A DNA stretch of 64,000 bases, taken from positions 4,675,001 through 4,739,000 of the forward strand of contig CM056875.1 in assembly GCA_029876055.1 (NCBI GenBank), written 5' to 3'. Position numbers and translations under genes: made by a program. Each line of letters opens with the position of its first letter. Position 1 is the stretch's first letter. The notes under the pieces are model-generated. The model worked only from the letters and a program-made list of their open reading frames with translations, did no database searches and had not been told where the DNA came from. Shown here one piece after another: positions 1 to 11,491 of this stretch. Source of the DNA: Madurella fahalii (taxonomy: Eukaryota; Ascomycota; Sordariomycetes; Sordariales).

Positions 1-2155
1 CGTCGTTGTATCTCGGGGGGCTACGCGGCCCGTCGACGGGGAACAGCGGCATCACCGGGTCCGCTGGAGTCCGTGGCCGGCTACCATAGCCGGAAACCGA
101 GGTGCCGCCCGAGGGCATAGCAAGACGCTCCGTCTGGCGGCGCAGCGAGTCGGATGTTATCGACTCGGCATCGTCGTCGAGATCCAGGCCGCCCTTGAAC
201 CCGGATTTGTCACCGCGCGCGGTGGCGGCAAGGGCGTCCAGCTCCGTCGTCGTCGTGAGATGCGTCTGCGACTTCATGAACGAGGTTCTGTCGTCGGCCA
301 TGAACTGGTAGCGGCCATCCGGGTTGTCGCGGAAGAAGACAATCACGGTGGTGACAATGAGCATGAGCAACAACACCAGAGCAAACGAGGCGTTGGCGAT
401 CCAGAGGACGACACCGACAACACCAGTGACGAGCGGCGGCTGGTTGAAGACCTCGGTGAAGATCATGAGGAAGATGGAGTTGACAAAGTTCATGGCGCAG
501 ATGGCGATGTTGAACGAGTTGGTCTTCTTGTCCATCCACGGGCGCAGCACACTGGCAGCGATCAGGGCGGCAGCTTCTATCAGGATGAAGCCGATGGCCT
601 GCACAGTCCCGTTTCCTTGGCTAAAGGCAACAAACATGGCCTTGACCAGGGTGTAGCCCAGGACCGGGACGATAAAGTAATAGGCAGAGGCGCGGAACTG
701 GACATAGAGGAAACCCCACTTGTTCAGGGCCTGGGGATCCGAGAAGAGGATGTAGGCAGGGTTCTGGTGCATGGTAACGGAGCGGCGCGCAATCCTGATG
801 ACCTTGGACGCGGCCCATCCTAGCGTGATGGTCATGCCAAAGAGGAAGAAGATGGCCAGGACGACCAGGGCGGGCGAGTCGTTTTGGGTAAACTCCCACA
901 GGCAAAGGATGGTCATCTGGGGGAATCCGATCAGGGTCAGTCGGAACAGAATGCCCTTGAGAACCGTGAGCCAGCCGTTGCGGAACTCGAGGAATCTGTC
1001 GTTGGGCATCCACTTCTTCTTCACCGCCGTCTCGCAGAAGCCCTTGAAACCAGCCACGCAAATCGTGGTGAGGATTACGAGGAGGCAGAAGAAGATGAGG
1101 CCCGTCATGAAGAGGTTCGTCGTCTCAATGCCGGCGCGGAACGCCACACGCTGGATGCCGAACACGATGTAGCTCCCGGAGCTTGTTTGGATGTTGGCGC
1201 GCTTGAACAAATCGCGCTTCATCACGTTTGAAATGGGTTCGACGATGCGGGTGGGCATCATGGCGAGAGAGCGACGCGCCAGGCCTACACTGGCGTCGGC
1301 AAACTCAATGGCACGCTTCTCAACCTGAACCGAGACGGTCGTGAGGGAGTCGAAAATGGTCGACGGGTTGCCGCCGGTGGCGCGCTGGTACCAAGTGACG
1401 ATATCCTGCATGAACTCGAGGCGGATGATGCCCATGCTCCACTGGAAATCCTGAGTCCACGACATGACAACGGGCGGGAGAGGGACCGCGGTGAGGCCCA
1501 GCATGGCCTGGGCCTGGAAGTAACCAAAGAGCGAGAGCGCGTTCGCAGCGACGTGCGCGGCCGCGTTCTGGTGGCCCAGACCCGACACAATCGCCGAAGA
1601 CACCAAGGCCAGGCCGGCAACGATGGCCGTGGCCCACTTGACGCCAAGAAGATCCACAGTCTTGCCGTTGGAAATGTCGGCTTCGACACAGGCCACGCTC
1701 GTGCCCGCTTCGGGCCCGTCCGTCCTGTTGATGAAGACCCTGACGGTGGCGTCCAGATCGGGGAAGTTGTACGCGATGGAAGGGATCTGGCTGATGGCGT
1801 CTGCTCCGACGACCAGGTTGAAGTTGAGCGGAATCTTGCCGGCCGTCATGGGACACAGGCCGGCCAGGCCGGCGTCACACGGGCTCACCGTCCTCCTAAT
1901 GAATTCGTGTCCGTACGCCGAGATCATGACATCGAAGATGACGTTGCCCTCGACCGACGAGACGGCAACAATGTCGACGTTGGCTGTGTTGTTGTTTGGT
2001 GTGAAGACGACCTTGAACAAACTAGCAGTAAACCCCGAGTTCTCCTGGCAAGAGTTCAACGAGTGGGACTGGAGGATCGGCTCAGCGAGCACAGGCGAGG
2101 CGAGGGCGGCGAGCGACGCCACTGCCGCGAGCGGCCTCGATAAAGACCACCGCAT
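1..2155 (-). CDS. Flc/TRP-like membrane transporter, 3' part outside window
   Basis: The frame is open from ATG 2155 to the left edge (718 complete codons), so the C-terminus is missing. It begins with a hydrophobic signal peptide (MRWSLSRPLAAVASLAALAS), then a Cys-containing lumenal ML-like domain of about 150 residues, then a run of about nine hydrophobic segments from roughly residue 175 to 620, and a Ser/Thr/Arg-rich cytoplasmic tail. This order (signal peptide, ML-like, TRP-like) is that of the yeast FLC1-3 flavin carrier family and the filamentous-fungal TRP-like calcium channels. Family knowledge places these in ER, Golgi or plasma membrane, with roles in FAD import, calcium homeostasis and wall integrity; which one applies here is inference. 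No intron is needed. The start is the first ATG before the signal peptide. The long upstream spacer is its promoter. Confidence 0.88.
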   Translation of the reverse strand, partial: MRWSLSRPLAAVASLAALASPVLAEPILQSHSLNSCQENSGFTASLFKVVFTPNNNTANVDIVAVSSVEGNVIFDVMISAYGHEFIRRTVSPCDAGLAGLCPMTAGKIPLNFNLVVGADAISQIPSIAYNFPDLDATVRVFINRTDGPEAGTSVACVEADISNGKTVDLLGVKWATAIVAGLALVSSAIVSGLGHQNAAAHVAANALSLFGYFQAQAMLGLTAVPLPPVVMSWTQDFQWSMGIIRLEFMQDIVTWYQRATGGNPSTIFDSLTTVSVQVEKRAIEFADASVGLARRSLAMMPTRIVEPISNVMKRDLFKRANIQTSSGSYIVFGIQRVAFRAGIETTNLFMTGLIFFCLLVILTTICVAGFKGFCETAVKKKWMPNDRFLEFRNGWLTVLKGILFRLTLIGFPQMTILCLWEFTQNDSPALVVLAIFFLFGMTITLGWAASKVIRIARRSVTMHQNPAYILFSDPQALNKWGFLYVQFRASAYYFIVPVLGYTLVKAMFVAFSQGNGTVQAIGFILIEAAALIAASVLRPWMDKKTNSFNIAICAMNFVNSIFLMIFTEVFNQPPLVTGVVGVVLWIANASFALVLLLMLIVTTVIVFFRDNPDGRYQFMADDRTSFMKSQTHLTTTTELDALAATARGDKSGFKGGLDLDDDAESITSDSLRRQTERLAMPSGGTSVSGYGSRPRTPADPVMPLFPVDGPRSPPRYND

Positions 2156-5100
2156 CTTTCCAGAACTGCTGGAGAAGTTCAATATCGAGAACTTGGATGT
2201 GCTATCGCTCTCCCGGAAGAGGCTGCGTGAAGTCGGCGGCTGAAGATGGCCAGATTGGACGCTGGCTCGTCGGCCACTCTGGTCGATCGGGATGAACCGT
2301 CTCGTGCCTACAGAAAGTGAGGCTGGACGCCGATGTTCAAATACGAACAGCAAAACGAGGCGCTGTTGTTGTCGAATTGAATGGGGAGGCAAAATGGAAT
2401 CAGCACGGGAGGGGGGGGGCACCAGGTGTCTTTGGTGGTCGGCGGCTCGAGAGTCGTTGGCAGGGAACACGAAGCGAGGGAAGTCTGCCGACACTCAATC
2501 CGCCGTTGCTCACAAGGGATGGTGAGAAAGAACCAGCTCTGCAAGCATGAACTGCAACCGCGCAATTGGTGACGAGGTGAACGATAAGAGTTGGAAAAGA
2601 GCGAAAGAACGGAGGGCGCCTCGGAGGGTGGTGCGTCTGGGTTGACTGAGCGAGGGTGCGTAATGAGCGACAAAAACAGGGAGATACGGGGTTTGGAAAC
2701 ATGAAGTGGATGGCAGCCACCGGCCAGGGGGGGACGCCAATTCTAGGCCCTGGCAGGATAACGCTAGATAGTGCGGGCTGGGAGATGAGATCGGCGGGCT
2801 AGGATTGGACCTTGGATGTGCGTGCCGTCCGCAAGGAGTCCAAGGTACTGCTCTATCGCGCGATCCATGCTGCAGTCTCTCAGACAAACAACGGCACCTT
2901 TCCTGCCATGTCTACCATGGTAGGTGACCGGAAGCCAAAGCGGAGCACCTCGAGACGAAAGGCCTTCATGAAATCATAGTTAGATCTCGTGCAGAGAAGT
3001 GAACTGGGTTTCGAGGGTCTCCATGGTTTGTGGAATTGGCCATCTTGGCTCTACGGAAGACGGTGACAGCCAAGCAGCCAAGTTGCGCAATACGCGTTTC
3101 TCCGACTGTTCCGCCGCTCTCTAACCTAATCCCGTCGTCTCTGAAAGGGGAAAAAGGACTCAGGGGTGGCGCATACTTATTATGCGACTCTCCGGTCCTC
3201 TGCCCCGCCGCTGCCCAAGTTTTCCATCCACTGAGCCGGCGAGTTCCATATTCGATCGTTCCCGTCCCCCCGAGAAGCTTTCACGTTTCAAAAACCAAGA
3301 CGGTCAAGTACCACACCCACACCGGGTGCGAACCGTTTTGCAATCCGGCGGCAACCTTCGTTTGGCGCTCTGCGACGCAGGGCTCTGCGACAGCACATGT
3401 TTCCCCTTCGCGTCCAGCAGCTGTCGAATAATACCGGCCGGTAATGAGACGGGCTGCACAGCCCCCTTTGGCCAATGTTAAGCAATGAAACCCCGTCCCT
3501 CCCCCCCGCTGTGTCCAGCACCCGAACGTCACTCTCTGCGGTTCCACAGCCCAATTGTCGTCTCCAGAACGACTCGCGGCCCATGCTGCGCCAGGTTTTA
3601 GATTTTGACGCAAGAGTAGCGATCGGCGACCAGCGATCAGCGATCAGCGCATGTGGGTTGTTTATTTGTTGCCCCGTACAATACAATAGTTAGGGCCACT
3701 TCTTGCATACATAGTGTAGACATTCACCGAGGGCAACGCTGCGTGGCTTTTGGCCGTGTCCAATCGACATCCGCCTCCGGCGATGACCTGCATCATTATT
3801 CTGTTACTCCGCGTGGGCCGTCGCCGGACGAGCACACGCCGGACCCACCTTTTGCCGCTCTTCAAGATGCTCGCTTTGCTGTGGAAACGGAGGCTATGGT
3901 GCGTGCCGGATCCGTTCGCATTTGTGCCGATCTGCTTCGGCTCGCAATTCAGAGCGCCGTCGCCGGTCTCTTGCCAAAAACTACATTTAACAGAGGCTGC
4001 CGGGTCAGCTGCGTGGAACAAAGCCAAAGACACTGCCAGCGCGCCTCGTTCGTGGTATGACACGGCCGGCAACGCCATCTCAAAACAAAGCCCAGCTGAC
4101 AATTGACACCGCAAAATACGCTTCGGCCAGTTTTGATTAACACATGCAAGCTGTCATCCGCGGAATGATCCACGCGCCGCCTGCATCGGACTCCAGGCTC
4201 GGACGTCGAGGGATGAGAAGCAACGTCAGGGAAGCCCCATAAATAAGAAAGGTACGGAAAAACATGGACACAGCAGCTATTCAGCGGTACGCTCTTCCAG
4301 CTCTTGTCATCGAGAAGGTGTGTTTTCAGGACGTGTTTCGGACTTGTTTTCGGACTGCGGGAGCTGTCTTCTTCCTGGCCTTCCTACACAAAACCCTAAC
4401 CCCTACACCTCCCTTGGCGATAATCATCGCAAGTCAATAAAAAGAAAAGAGTGAAGAACGAGATACAAAAAGAAAATGTACTCGAAGAATGGAGATGACA
4501 ATAATAGTAACAATACCGATTCCTACTTCACGAGGGAAATGTTAGAAACATTTGATTCCCCCGGGCTGTCGTTTAGGACAACTTTCACGTCCCGTCTTTT
4601 ACAGGCATTAAATCGTGTTTGTATACAAAAGATAAACAAAATCTGTAACGCCGTGCCCGGCGCTGTCAAACCTACTGAGCCTGAGACTCCACCTTTCTAT
4701 ATATGCAAAGTACCCGACCAGAGATACGGAGGCTGAAGGTGCACCAACAAACACCGGACCTGCTGTCTTGTTAATCCGCCCTCATCCCATCTCCCAGTGC
4801 AGTGCCACAGCCAGTTACTACCCAGGGTTAGCAACTTTTAACTGCACAAGGTAACACATATCATCCAATTCATCCTTCCCAATAGTCGCACAAACCTTGG
4901 CGTACGATGATGCCGAAGAGAGCCTAGGAAAGGCTCGGTCACACTGAAGCCGCTCCAGCCCTAGTTTCGTCACTAGGAGAGCCCCTTGGTATGATTTGGG
5001 GCCGCAACAAAGTTTGTTCTTTGGGGGGAGGAGTTTTCACGGGATACTAATTTACATTGTAAAAATGACAGTGTATCGAAACTAAAAGTGGGAGCCGACT

Positions 5101-5369
5101 GTGGACGGTGGTGCTGAAGGATGGATATATGCATTCCCCAAGTAGTTAGGTACGCAGGTGAATACTTAAGTCGTCATGATTCTAGACGGAGAAAAGGACG
5201 ACGAGACTATGTCCAACACGAATTACAGTAACAGGTATCGTTCAAGTTACAGCCATAACCGATCAACAGCAAGGATAGCTATTACTAGTACCAGCGACGC
5301 CGTCAAATGCACCAACCAACCAACCATCGCCATGCACAGACTTGGGAAAAGAAACCCCACCACAACCCA
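2156..5369. other. Intergenic spacer, 3.2 kb
   Basis: The right end is the promoter and 5' leader side of the Flc-like gene (which reads leftwards) and the left end of the DUF3433 gene's 3' flank. Open frames of 60-150 codons exist on both strands but lack family resemblance, codon pattern or plausible splice partners. AT content rises between about 4430 and 5300. I see no tRNA, repeat array or transposon. Confidence 0.6.
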
Positions 5370-7976
5370 TCACAACCAATTCACCTCCGTTTCCTCCCAC
5401 GGCTTCGTCGCTCGCGAGTAGTCATAGCCCAGCCTGAAGCCACTCAACAGCTCCTCCTCATCCACACCACAATGGCTCTGCCCGTCCCGCCCTTGGAACC
5501 ACCCCAGGCCATACGTCTTGCCCATCCCCTCCAGCTTCCTCAGCATCTCGGCCCTGCCGAGCTTCGCCGTCCCCACGAACCCATAGAGCATCTTGCTCTG
5601 ATGGATGTACGCCAGCACGCTGGCAATGGTGTTGGGCTGGCGCGGCAGGAACACCTGCCTCCTCTTGAGGTACACCACGCACGCCACCACGCCCATGTAC
5701 ACGAGGATCAGCAGGGCCACGGTCAGCGACAGCCAGAAGCTGGGCACCGTCTCCTGCCCGGAATTGATCATGGGGGCGGCATCCCCCATCCCGCCGCCGC
5801 TGAGTCCGGCGCCATCGTCATCGTTATCGCTATCCGCATGCGCGCCCGGGTCGTGTATCAGCGCGGCAAACACCCTCCCTTCCACCGTCGCCAGCGACGT
5901 CACCAGCACGGTCAAGATCTCGGCCAGCACCGTCCCAAACCCGACGAAGAACACCAGCCAGTGCCTGTTGAGCAAGCCCCGGACGGCGACCCACCCGAAC
6001 GGCATGGCCGTGTAGTCGAGCGTGAGCGTCTTGGGCGGGGCGTGCCGTCGCGAGAGGATGTAGTAGGGCTCCATGAGGCGGACGTCGGTCTCGAGGGCGC
6101 CCCAGCTGAGCTTGATGATGACGGCGACGGCCGTGATGAGCCAGGGGGCGCGATCGGCGAGCACCGTGGCCTGGGTGAAGAGCACGACGGGGAGGAGGGC
6201 GGTGAAGAGGGCGATGGCGCCGACGAAGGGGAAGACGCCGGCCGAGCGGAGCATGAGCGGCTGTGGGTTGGCCGAGAGGTGGTTCTTGGTGTACCTGTCC
6301 CGCTCCTGCTTCGAGGGCGGGTGGAGATCGTCCGGGGCGAGGGACGAGTTGCGGAGCACGTAGCGGTGGTCCTTGAGCCGGTGGTGGATGTCCTGGTGCG
6401 TGGCCACGTCCATGTCTTTGAAGTCCATGAGGATGTGGCTGACCGTGGCCATCGAGGCGAGGCCGGCGATGCCTTTTACGTCGGCGAGCAGGCCGGACCG
6501 CCGGGTCTGGAGCTGGTAGAATAGTATGCATCCGAGGAACGCAATGACGCAGAAGAGAGTCGTCAAGAGACGGGACCATACGTGGTGGATGAGGATGCTT
6601 TTTTCCGCGTTGGGGAACTTCAAGCGGGTCTCCCGGTCGGGAGAGAGGATGATACTGGCGGCGCTAAGTGTCGGCACCAGTGTATTTGCGAGCAGGCTGG
6701 CGACTGACGAGACAGCCACGGCGTAGTGCTTGCAATAGAGTGCCCGAAACGGTCGAAAGAGGTTGAACTGGGTGAGGTAGTCGACATTGATCGACTCCGC
6801 CGCTAGGGCGCCGCCGTCCTTTGACATCTGGTAAAAGGCCTCAAGACGCATGACCTCAAAGTTGGTGATCTGCCACAGCACACCATACGAAACGGCAACC
6901 ATCATGGGAAGGAATTTGATGGCGAAGTATTCGGCCGCGGGGATCTGCGAAGGCGATATGAATCTGACCAGCGGGTTCCGAGTGGAAGATTGATATAGCG
7001 CCTCCACGCCAGCGCCGAGCCCCAGGGATAGAATAATCAACAAGAGTAGGTAGGGCCATCTCATCGAGAACGGCTTCCAGTTTGGCTGCGGGTAGAAAAC
7101 TTCAGCCGTGGTTTTCTTGGTCGGGAATGTCGTCTGTCTCATGACGAACTGCAGTGGCTCTGCCGTATCGTGTCCCGCGACAAGACTGAGATCGACCTTG
7201 GAGTGAGAAGGGATATCCTCGTCCATGACAACCTCGATGACCTCGCCTCGTTTGTTTGCCTCGCTTTGGCCCAGTCGTTTTACCGTCTCGGTCCGACTGA
7301 GGCGCCGGCTAGCCCGCGAAAAGGAGTGGCTTCGCGGCCGTTCAGACACTGGGCTGGCCGCCAACAGCGCAGACTCGGTCACCGTCATGTCGGTTCTGAT
7401 ACCGAGTCCTAGGCCGCCCGTCAGCTTCCCTTGCGCCTCCTGCTCTTGCAGTGTTCTCATAAACGCCTCGTCGGCCTTGGTGGTGGGCCCCAGGACGCTG
7501 GAGAGGTCGAATGCTGGAACAGAAGACACGCGAACGCTCGGGTTCTTCGTCTCTTCGGGCCCTGACGAGGCAGCCGAGCCAACCAGCCCAAGGTCGATGC
7601 CCTCCTCTTCGGGGATCACTTCATGGGGCCTGTGGGCGTAACCCCGGCTTTGCTTCTGGTAAAGCAACGCATCCTCCCTAGCTGTCACCGGTGAATAACC
7701 GCTGCCCGAGTGACTGGTAAAGGGGACCCAGCCGGACTGCGCGCTGGGGTAGATGTGGCCTTGGTCTGGCTCGGTGCCGAAGCGAGCTTGGCCATCATCG
7801 CCCGACAGATGCGATACGAGATAAGGTTGTGTTTGCGCTGGGATACCGGTGAGGTCATCCTGGAAGCTGTCAAGGTCCGTAAAGTCGGACACGGTTGAAA
7901 TCCTGCTGAGGGCGCTGGATGATGTGGCCGAACGGAGAGGGACTGGTGGCCGTGGCCTCGGTGGATAGCGGTCCAT
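5370..7976 (-). CDS. DUF3433-domain multispanning membrane protein
   Basis: An 868-residue single-exon gene. The first ~290 residues are polar and Ser/Pro/Glu-rich (probably cytosolic and disordered). They are followed by two similar membrane blocks: hydrophobic helices near residues 302-324, 348-370, 418-440 and 468-490, then about 580-600, 605-625, 670-695 and 743-765. Each block has a tyrosine/aspartate-rich stretch between helices, including R-P-F-R-A-L-Y, typical of the fungal DUF3433 family, which often occurs as a tandem pair. Function is unknown for the family. The same frame stays open upstream to about 8285, but the first ATG followed by a plausible N-terminus is 7976. The added 103 codons contain no family-like sequence, so I leave them out. 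The stop is at 5370-5372. Confidence 0.87.
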   Translation of the reverse strand: MDRYPPRPRPPVPLRSATSSSALSRISTVSDFTDLDSFQDDLTGIPAQTQPYLVSHLSGDDGQARFGTEPDQGHIYPSAQSGWVPFTSHSGSGYSPVTAREDALLYQKQSRGYAHRPHEVIPEEEGIDLGLVGSAASSGPEETKNPSVRVSSVPAFDLSSVLGPTTKADEAFMRTLQEQEAQGKLTGGLGLGIRTDMTVTESALLAASPVSERPRSHSFSRASRRLSRTETVKRLGQSEANKRGEVIEVVMDEDIPSHSKVDLSLVAGHDTAEPLQFVMRQTTFPTKKTTAEVFYPQPNWKPFSMRWPYLLLLIILSLGLGAGVEALYQSSTRNPLVRFISPSQIPAAEYFAIKFLPMMVAVSYGVLWQITNFEVMRLEAFYQMSKDGGALAAESINVDYLTQFNLFRPFRALYCKHYAVAVSSVASLLANTLVPTLSAASIILSPDRETRLKFPNAEKSILIHHVWSRLLTTLFCVIAFLGCILFYQLQTRRSGLLADVKGIAGLASMATVSHILMDFKDMDVATHQDIHHRLKDHRYVLRNSSLAPDDLHPPSKQERDRYTKNHLSANPQPLMLRSAGVFPFVGAIALFTALLPVVLFTQATVLADRAPWLITAVAVIIKLSWGALETDVRLMEPYYILSRRHAPPKTLTLDYTAMPFGWVAVRGLLNRHWLVFFVGFGTVLAEILTVLVTSLATVEGRVFAALIHDPGAHADSDNDDDGAGLSGGGMGDAAPMINSGQETVPSFWLSLTVALLILVYMGVVACVVYLKRRQVFLPRQPNTIASVLAYIHQSKMLYGFVGTAKLGRAEMLRKLEGMGKTYGLGWFQGRDGQSHCGVDEEELLSGFRLGYDYSRATKPWEETEVNWL

Positions 7977-9984
7977 CTCGGGCGCTATGACATGGTCTCG
8001 TATCTTCGACGCCTGAGGATAGCTAGCTGTTGCTGATACAGACGGAGAATGAAGCGCAAGGTCAAGAAGGGGAAATGGCCGCAGTTCACAGTCGGGGCAT
8101 GTCGCAAATTCCCCCCGTGACAGCTCAGAGCTGGACTGCGGTGTGTAAGAGGAAAAGGCTTCCTGCAGGTACAATACATGCCCTACTGCGTAGCTCGGCG
8201 CCTCGAGGTCCCCGTCACGGCGCGGCTGAGAATTCGCGTTACGTGGTTGGCGGTCGCGGGCAGGGGGGCCGAGGGCCAAACGCAACGATGGATCGAATCA
8301 CTGGTAGGGCTGAAAAATTGGGGTCTGGTTGGCTCAGCTTGAGTGTTCTGGAACGTCATCGCAAGCCTCTTGAAGAGCACCTGGCCATCACTGCCCAAAC
8401 CGTCCATCAGGAGTCGAAGGGCATCGCTATCGCCAAACATGGCCTTAAGAGGTCCATATATGGAAACTCATCTCCACGGGACGCAAAAAGCAGGTCTGCC
8501 CAGAGCCAAGTCGGGGGGTTGTTGCAAGGTGCTGACAATTCAGAACCAGGCACGGGGTCCAAAAGCCTGTAGCACAGGCCCTCCCTCCTCTCTCCCCTGG
8601 GGGTCGCACCCAACGCCCACCGGGGGATAGCGGGGCCGGCAATTCCTCCCGCCATCCAATCTCGTCCCCGCCGTAAACAGTTTCGTTTCGGCCGCACAGT
8701 ACACACTGTAGTGCACAAGACTCTGGCCCGGCCGACCCCGCCTGGCAGGCAGGCCAGCGCCAGCGCAGCGAGAGCAGACAGCTGCGCGTTAATCGTTGGG
8801 TAAAGTGCGCTACTACAGTACATACAGGCTTGGAAGCCCAAGGTTGGGATGGACTGGGGCGTCTATTAATAGCCAGTCCACAGAAATGCCCGTGGCCGCT
8901 GAGATCCAGGGATGGGAGTGTCCACTCCAGCGCTTCGGCTCCGATCATCCCAGCACCCCTCACCTCCATCCTTCCCGCGCCTGCGTCTGCTCTTGCGCGT
9001 GCGTCGTGCACCCGACGGGAATATCTGCGGAGGACGTGGGGGAAAAGTCGTCCCGTCGGCAGCGTATCTGCCACCACAGAAAAAGTAGATGCACGGGTTG
9101 CCGAATGCACCTCTATATGCAGCTTCCAACCACGGCTGCTACCCCAAACTCGATCTCGAGTTACGCAATTACACGGTCCTATTCTTGTTCTCTCTCTGGC
9201 CGCCAGCGGTTGTCGTCCTCTGCGCCGCCGTGCCCCTGGTTTTGCAGGGGTTGATGGGGGATGGTGAGACTCTTGGCAGCCCGGCTCTATGTTCCCCGAC
9301 CCCCAATCTCAGCATGACGTGAACTGGCCCGATCTGCGACGGCGGAGGCAGCCAGTGCCTGCAGTACTTGGACCAACCCTCTCTGGGGCGTGCAGAAGCC
9401 GAGGCAGGCGGACGGCGCTTTGCCGCTTGCATCAGTGATTCCTCAGCAGCTGACCAAGCTTTCTCACCACGCTATCCCCGAACCAGTTCTCATAGCGGCC
9501 GCTGCTGAACGAGGCTCGGCCGAGCAGAGACCAGCTCATATAGACCCTTGATTTGGCAGCCATGTCCACCCGTGCCAAAACCGCGGAACCCATATTAGCC
9601 TGCTCTCTCCTGTCATGCCAGAGATGACCCCCGGCGATCATAAAGAGGACCGGTTCCCACTGAAGGGACTTCGAAGGGACGCGGCGGGCTTCTGACACGG
9701 AGAGCATCTGTTGGCCTCATGTCACAGGTTGATATTTGCCAGAATGTGATCCGCCGTTGACGCCATCAGCCAGCCTATCGCGGCGCGGCGGGCGCCAGCG
9801 TTCATGCTGGTCTCTTTTGCCTCTCTTCGTATTTCTGGTCCGGCCGCTGGCTGTCGTCAGTGAGAGAATGTAGAAATGTCTGGAATAGCAAAGAAGACGT
9901 TGTCGCGCACTTGGAAACGCTCTTCTGACATTCGATATAGAGAATTTCAGCCGTATTTTTCAAGCGGAACCCACCTAGATACTC
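7977..9984. promoter_or_regulatory. Shared divergent promoter region, 2.0 kb
   Basis: Lies between the starts of the DUF3433 gene (-) and the Ras-like GTPase gene (+), so it must hold both promoters. GC-rich patches alternate with mixed sequence. Overlapping frames such as 8445-9110 (-) have no recognisable product. No specific operator can be assigned from sequence alone. Confidence 0.5.
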
Positions 9985-11187
9985 ATGGCGGAAGTCAACG
10001 GCGTAAGAAGAAATAAGTCCAAAATGGTCAACTCGTTCGTCTGGACCCCCGAGGAAGCCAAGTATCTCAAGGCTGTCCTCCGTTGGCAAGCTAGCGCACC
10101 ATCAGATGACGAGAAGAGACGCCGGCTAGGCACGACCGCAGAAGAAGATGCGGCGCGGAGGAAGAGGCAGCAGCAGGGACAGGAGAAACCGGCTGGCGAG
10201 TTTCGCGTCCTCGTCGTCGGCGGCCGGGGGACGGGCAAGACAGCCATCCTGACCCGAGTGAGCATACTCCACTGCTCCGTCTTTCGCTATCACTATTATG
10301 TACTGCTGTCTAACCCAACCCCGTAGTTCGGGCAAGGTACCTTCCGTGGAGAAGGCGAACCCCCCGATCCCTTCTACGAGCGCGGCTGCCGCCACCCCAT
10401 CACGCTCGACAGCACCGGCGTCACCACGCCTATCCCGTCTCCCACAAACCCCAAAGAAGCCCGACCGCAACCATGCTCGCAAACGTACATGATCGACGCC
10501 TTGGAGATGCCGTCGAAGCATCTCCTCAGCAACCCCATGCTCGAGCAAGCCCTCAGCATCACCGAAGCCGCCGTCCTCGTCTACGACGTGCGTGACGAGG
10601 CCTCACTCCGCCTAGCCAAAGGCCTGGCCGACTTTATGCGCGAGCATTTCTCTTGTACGCCCTCCTCCACCTCTTCGCCTTCCACCACGACGGACACCCC
10701 CAGCACCGCCGTCCCAAACAGCAATAGCAACAACACGGCCAGACCCAGCAACAACCTCCGGCCCTACGCCCTGATCCTAGTAGGCAACAAAGCCGACTCG
10801 GACAGCCAAGCCGACGCCGACGGCGTCGAGAAGGAACGAGAAGTAACCTGGGCCGAAGGCTCCAAAGCGGCCGCTGCGATGCTTATGCCCATGCCCGGGG
10901 GCGGCTCGGCGTCGGGCGTGCCCTTCCTGGAGGTGTCGGCCAAGACTGGGGAGAATGTCGACCAGATCTTCCCAGCGGTCGGCCGCGAGATCCTGCGGCT
11001 CAAGCGGCTTGCCCTGCAGCGGAGGGAGCAGGCCGAGCGGGCTATGAGGCTGATTCAGGAGGCCAGGGGGGCCAAGAATAAGAACGGGGAGGTGGCAGGG
11101 AGGAAGGGGAAGTTTGGGTTATGGAGGAATTTGTTCGTTGGGAGACGGCAGGCGGCGGCAGCGGTGGGTGGCGGCGGGGGTTACTAA
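9985..11187 (+). CDS. Atypical Ras-like small GTPase
   Basis: Two exons, 9985-10257 and 10327-11187, joined across a 69-nt intron (donor GTGAGC, acceptor CCGTAG), giving 377 residues. After a ~70-residue polar N-terminus comes the core strand FRVLVV and the P-loop GGRGTGKTAIL (G1). FGQGTF follows at the switch I position, then NKAD (G4) and EVSAKTGEN (G5). These motifs establish a Ras-superfamily fold. Three things are odd. The G3 position reads D-A-L-E, so the DxxG glycine is absent. About 50 residues are inserted between switch I and G3, and a Ser/Thr/Asn-rich insert follows the core helix. The C-terminus is Gly-rich and ends GGY, with no CAAX prenylation box. Nucleotide binding is plausible, but normal switch II chemistry and membrane anchoring are doubtful. 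Cellular role unknown. Confidence 0.85.
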
Positions 11188-11491
11188 GGAACAAGATGGG
11201 AGGCGTTAAGGAGTTTAGAGGGTAGAGAGGTTAATGACTTTTTTCTTTTTTGTTTTTTCCCTTTCGTTCAACGGGACAGGGTGCTTTTGTGACAGTATTT
11301 ACCTCCTTTTCCTGCCCATATCTGGATAATTTTCCCTTTCATATTTACGGGATTAGGTCGAGTGAGAAGAGGAGTATTCATTCCCTTGGGTAGTTGCTCT
11401 GAACTGGCCCATAACTCTAATTTCGCGCCAAACAATGCTATGCCAGCCGTAACGCCACGCTTCCCAAAGCAAAATGCCATTCCCTTCTTAT
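11188..11491. other. Convergent intergenic spacer (3' flanks)
   Basis: About 300 nt between the stops of the GTPase gene (+) and OMA1 (-). It has a T-rich stretch near 11237-11265 and nothing else of note. It should carry both 3' UTRs and polyadenylation sites. Confidence 0.55.

Noticed and set aside
5307..6524. 405-codon plus-strand frame rich in His/Arg/Glu
   Set aside because: Antisense shadow of the DUF3433 gene; repetitive composition arises from its GC-rich codons.
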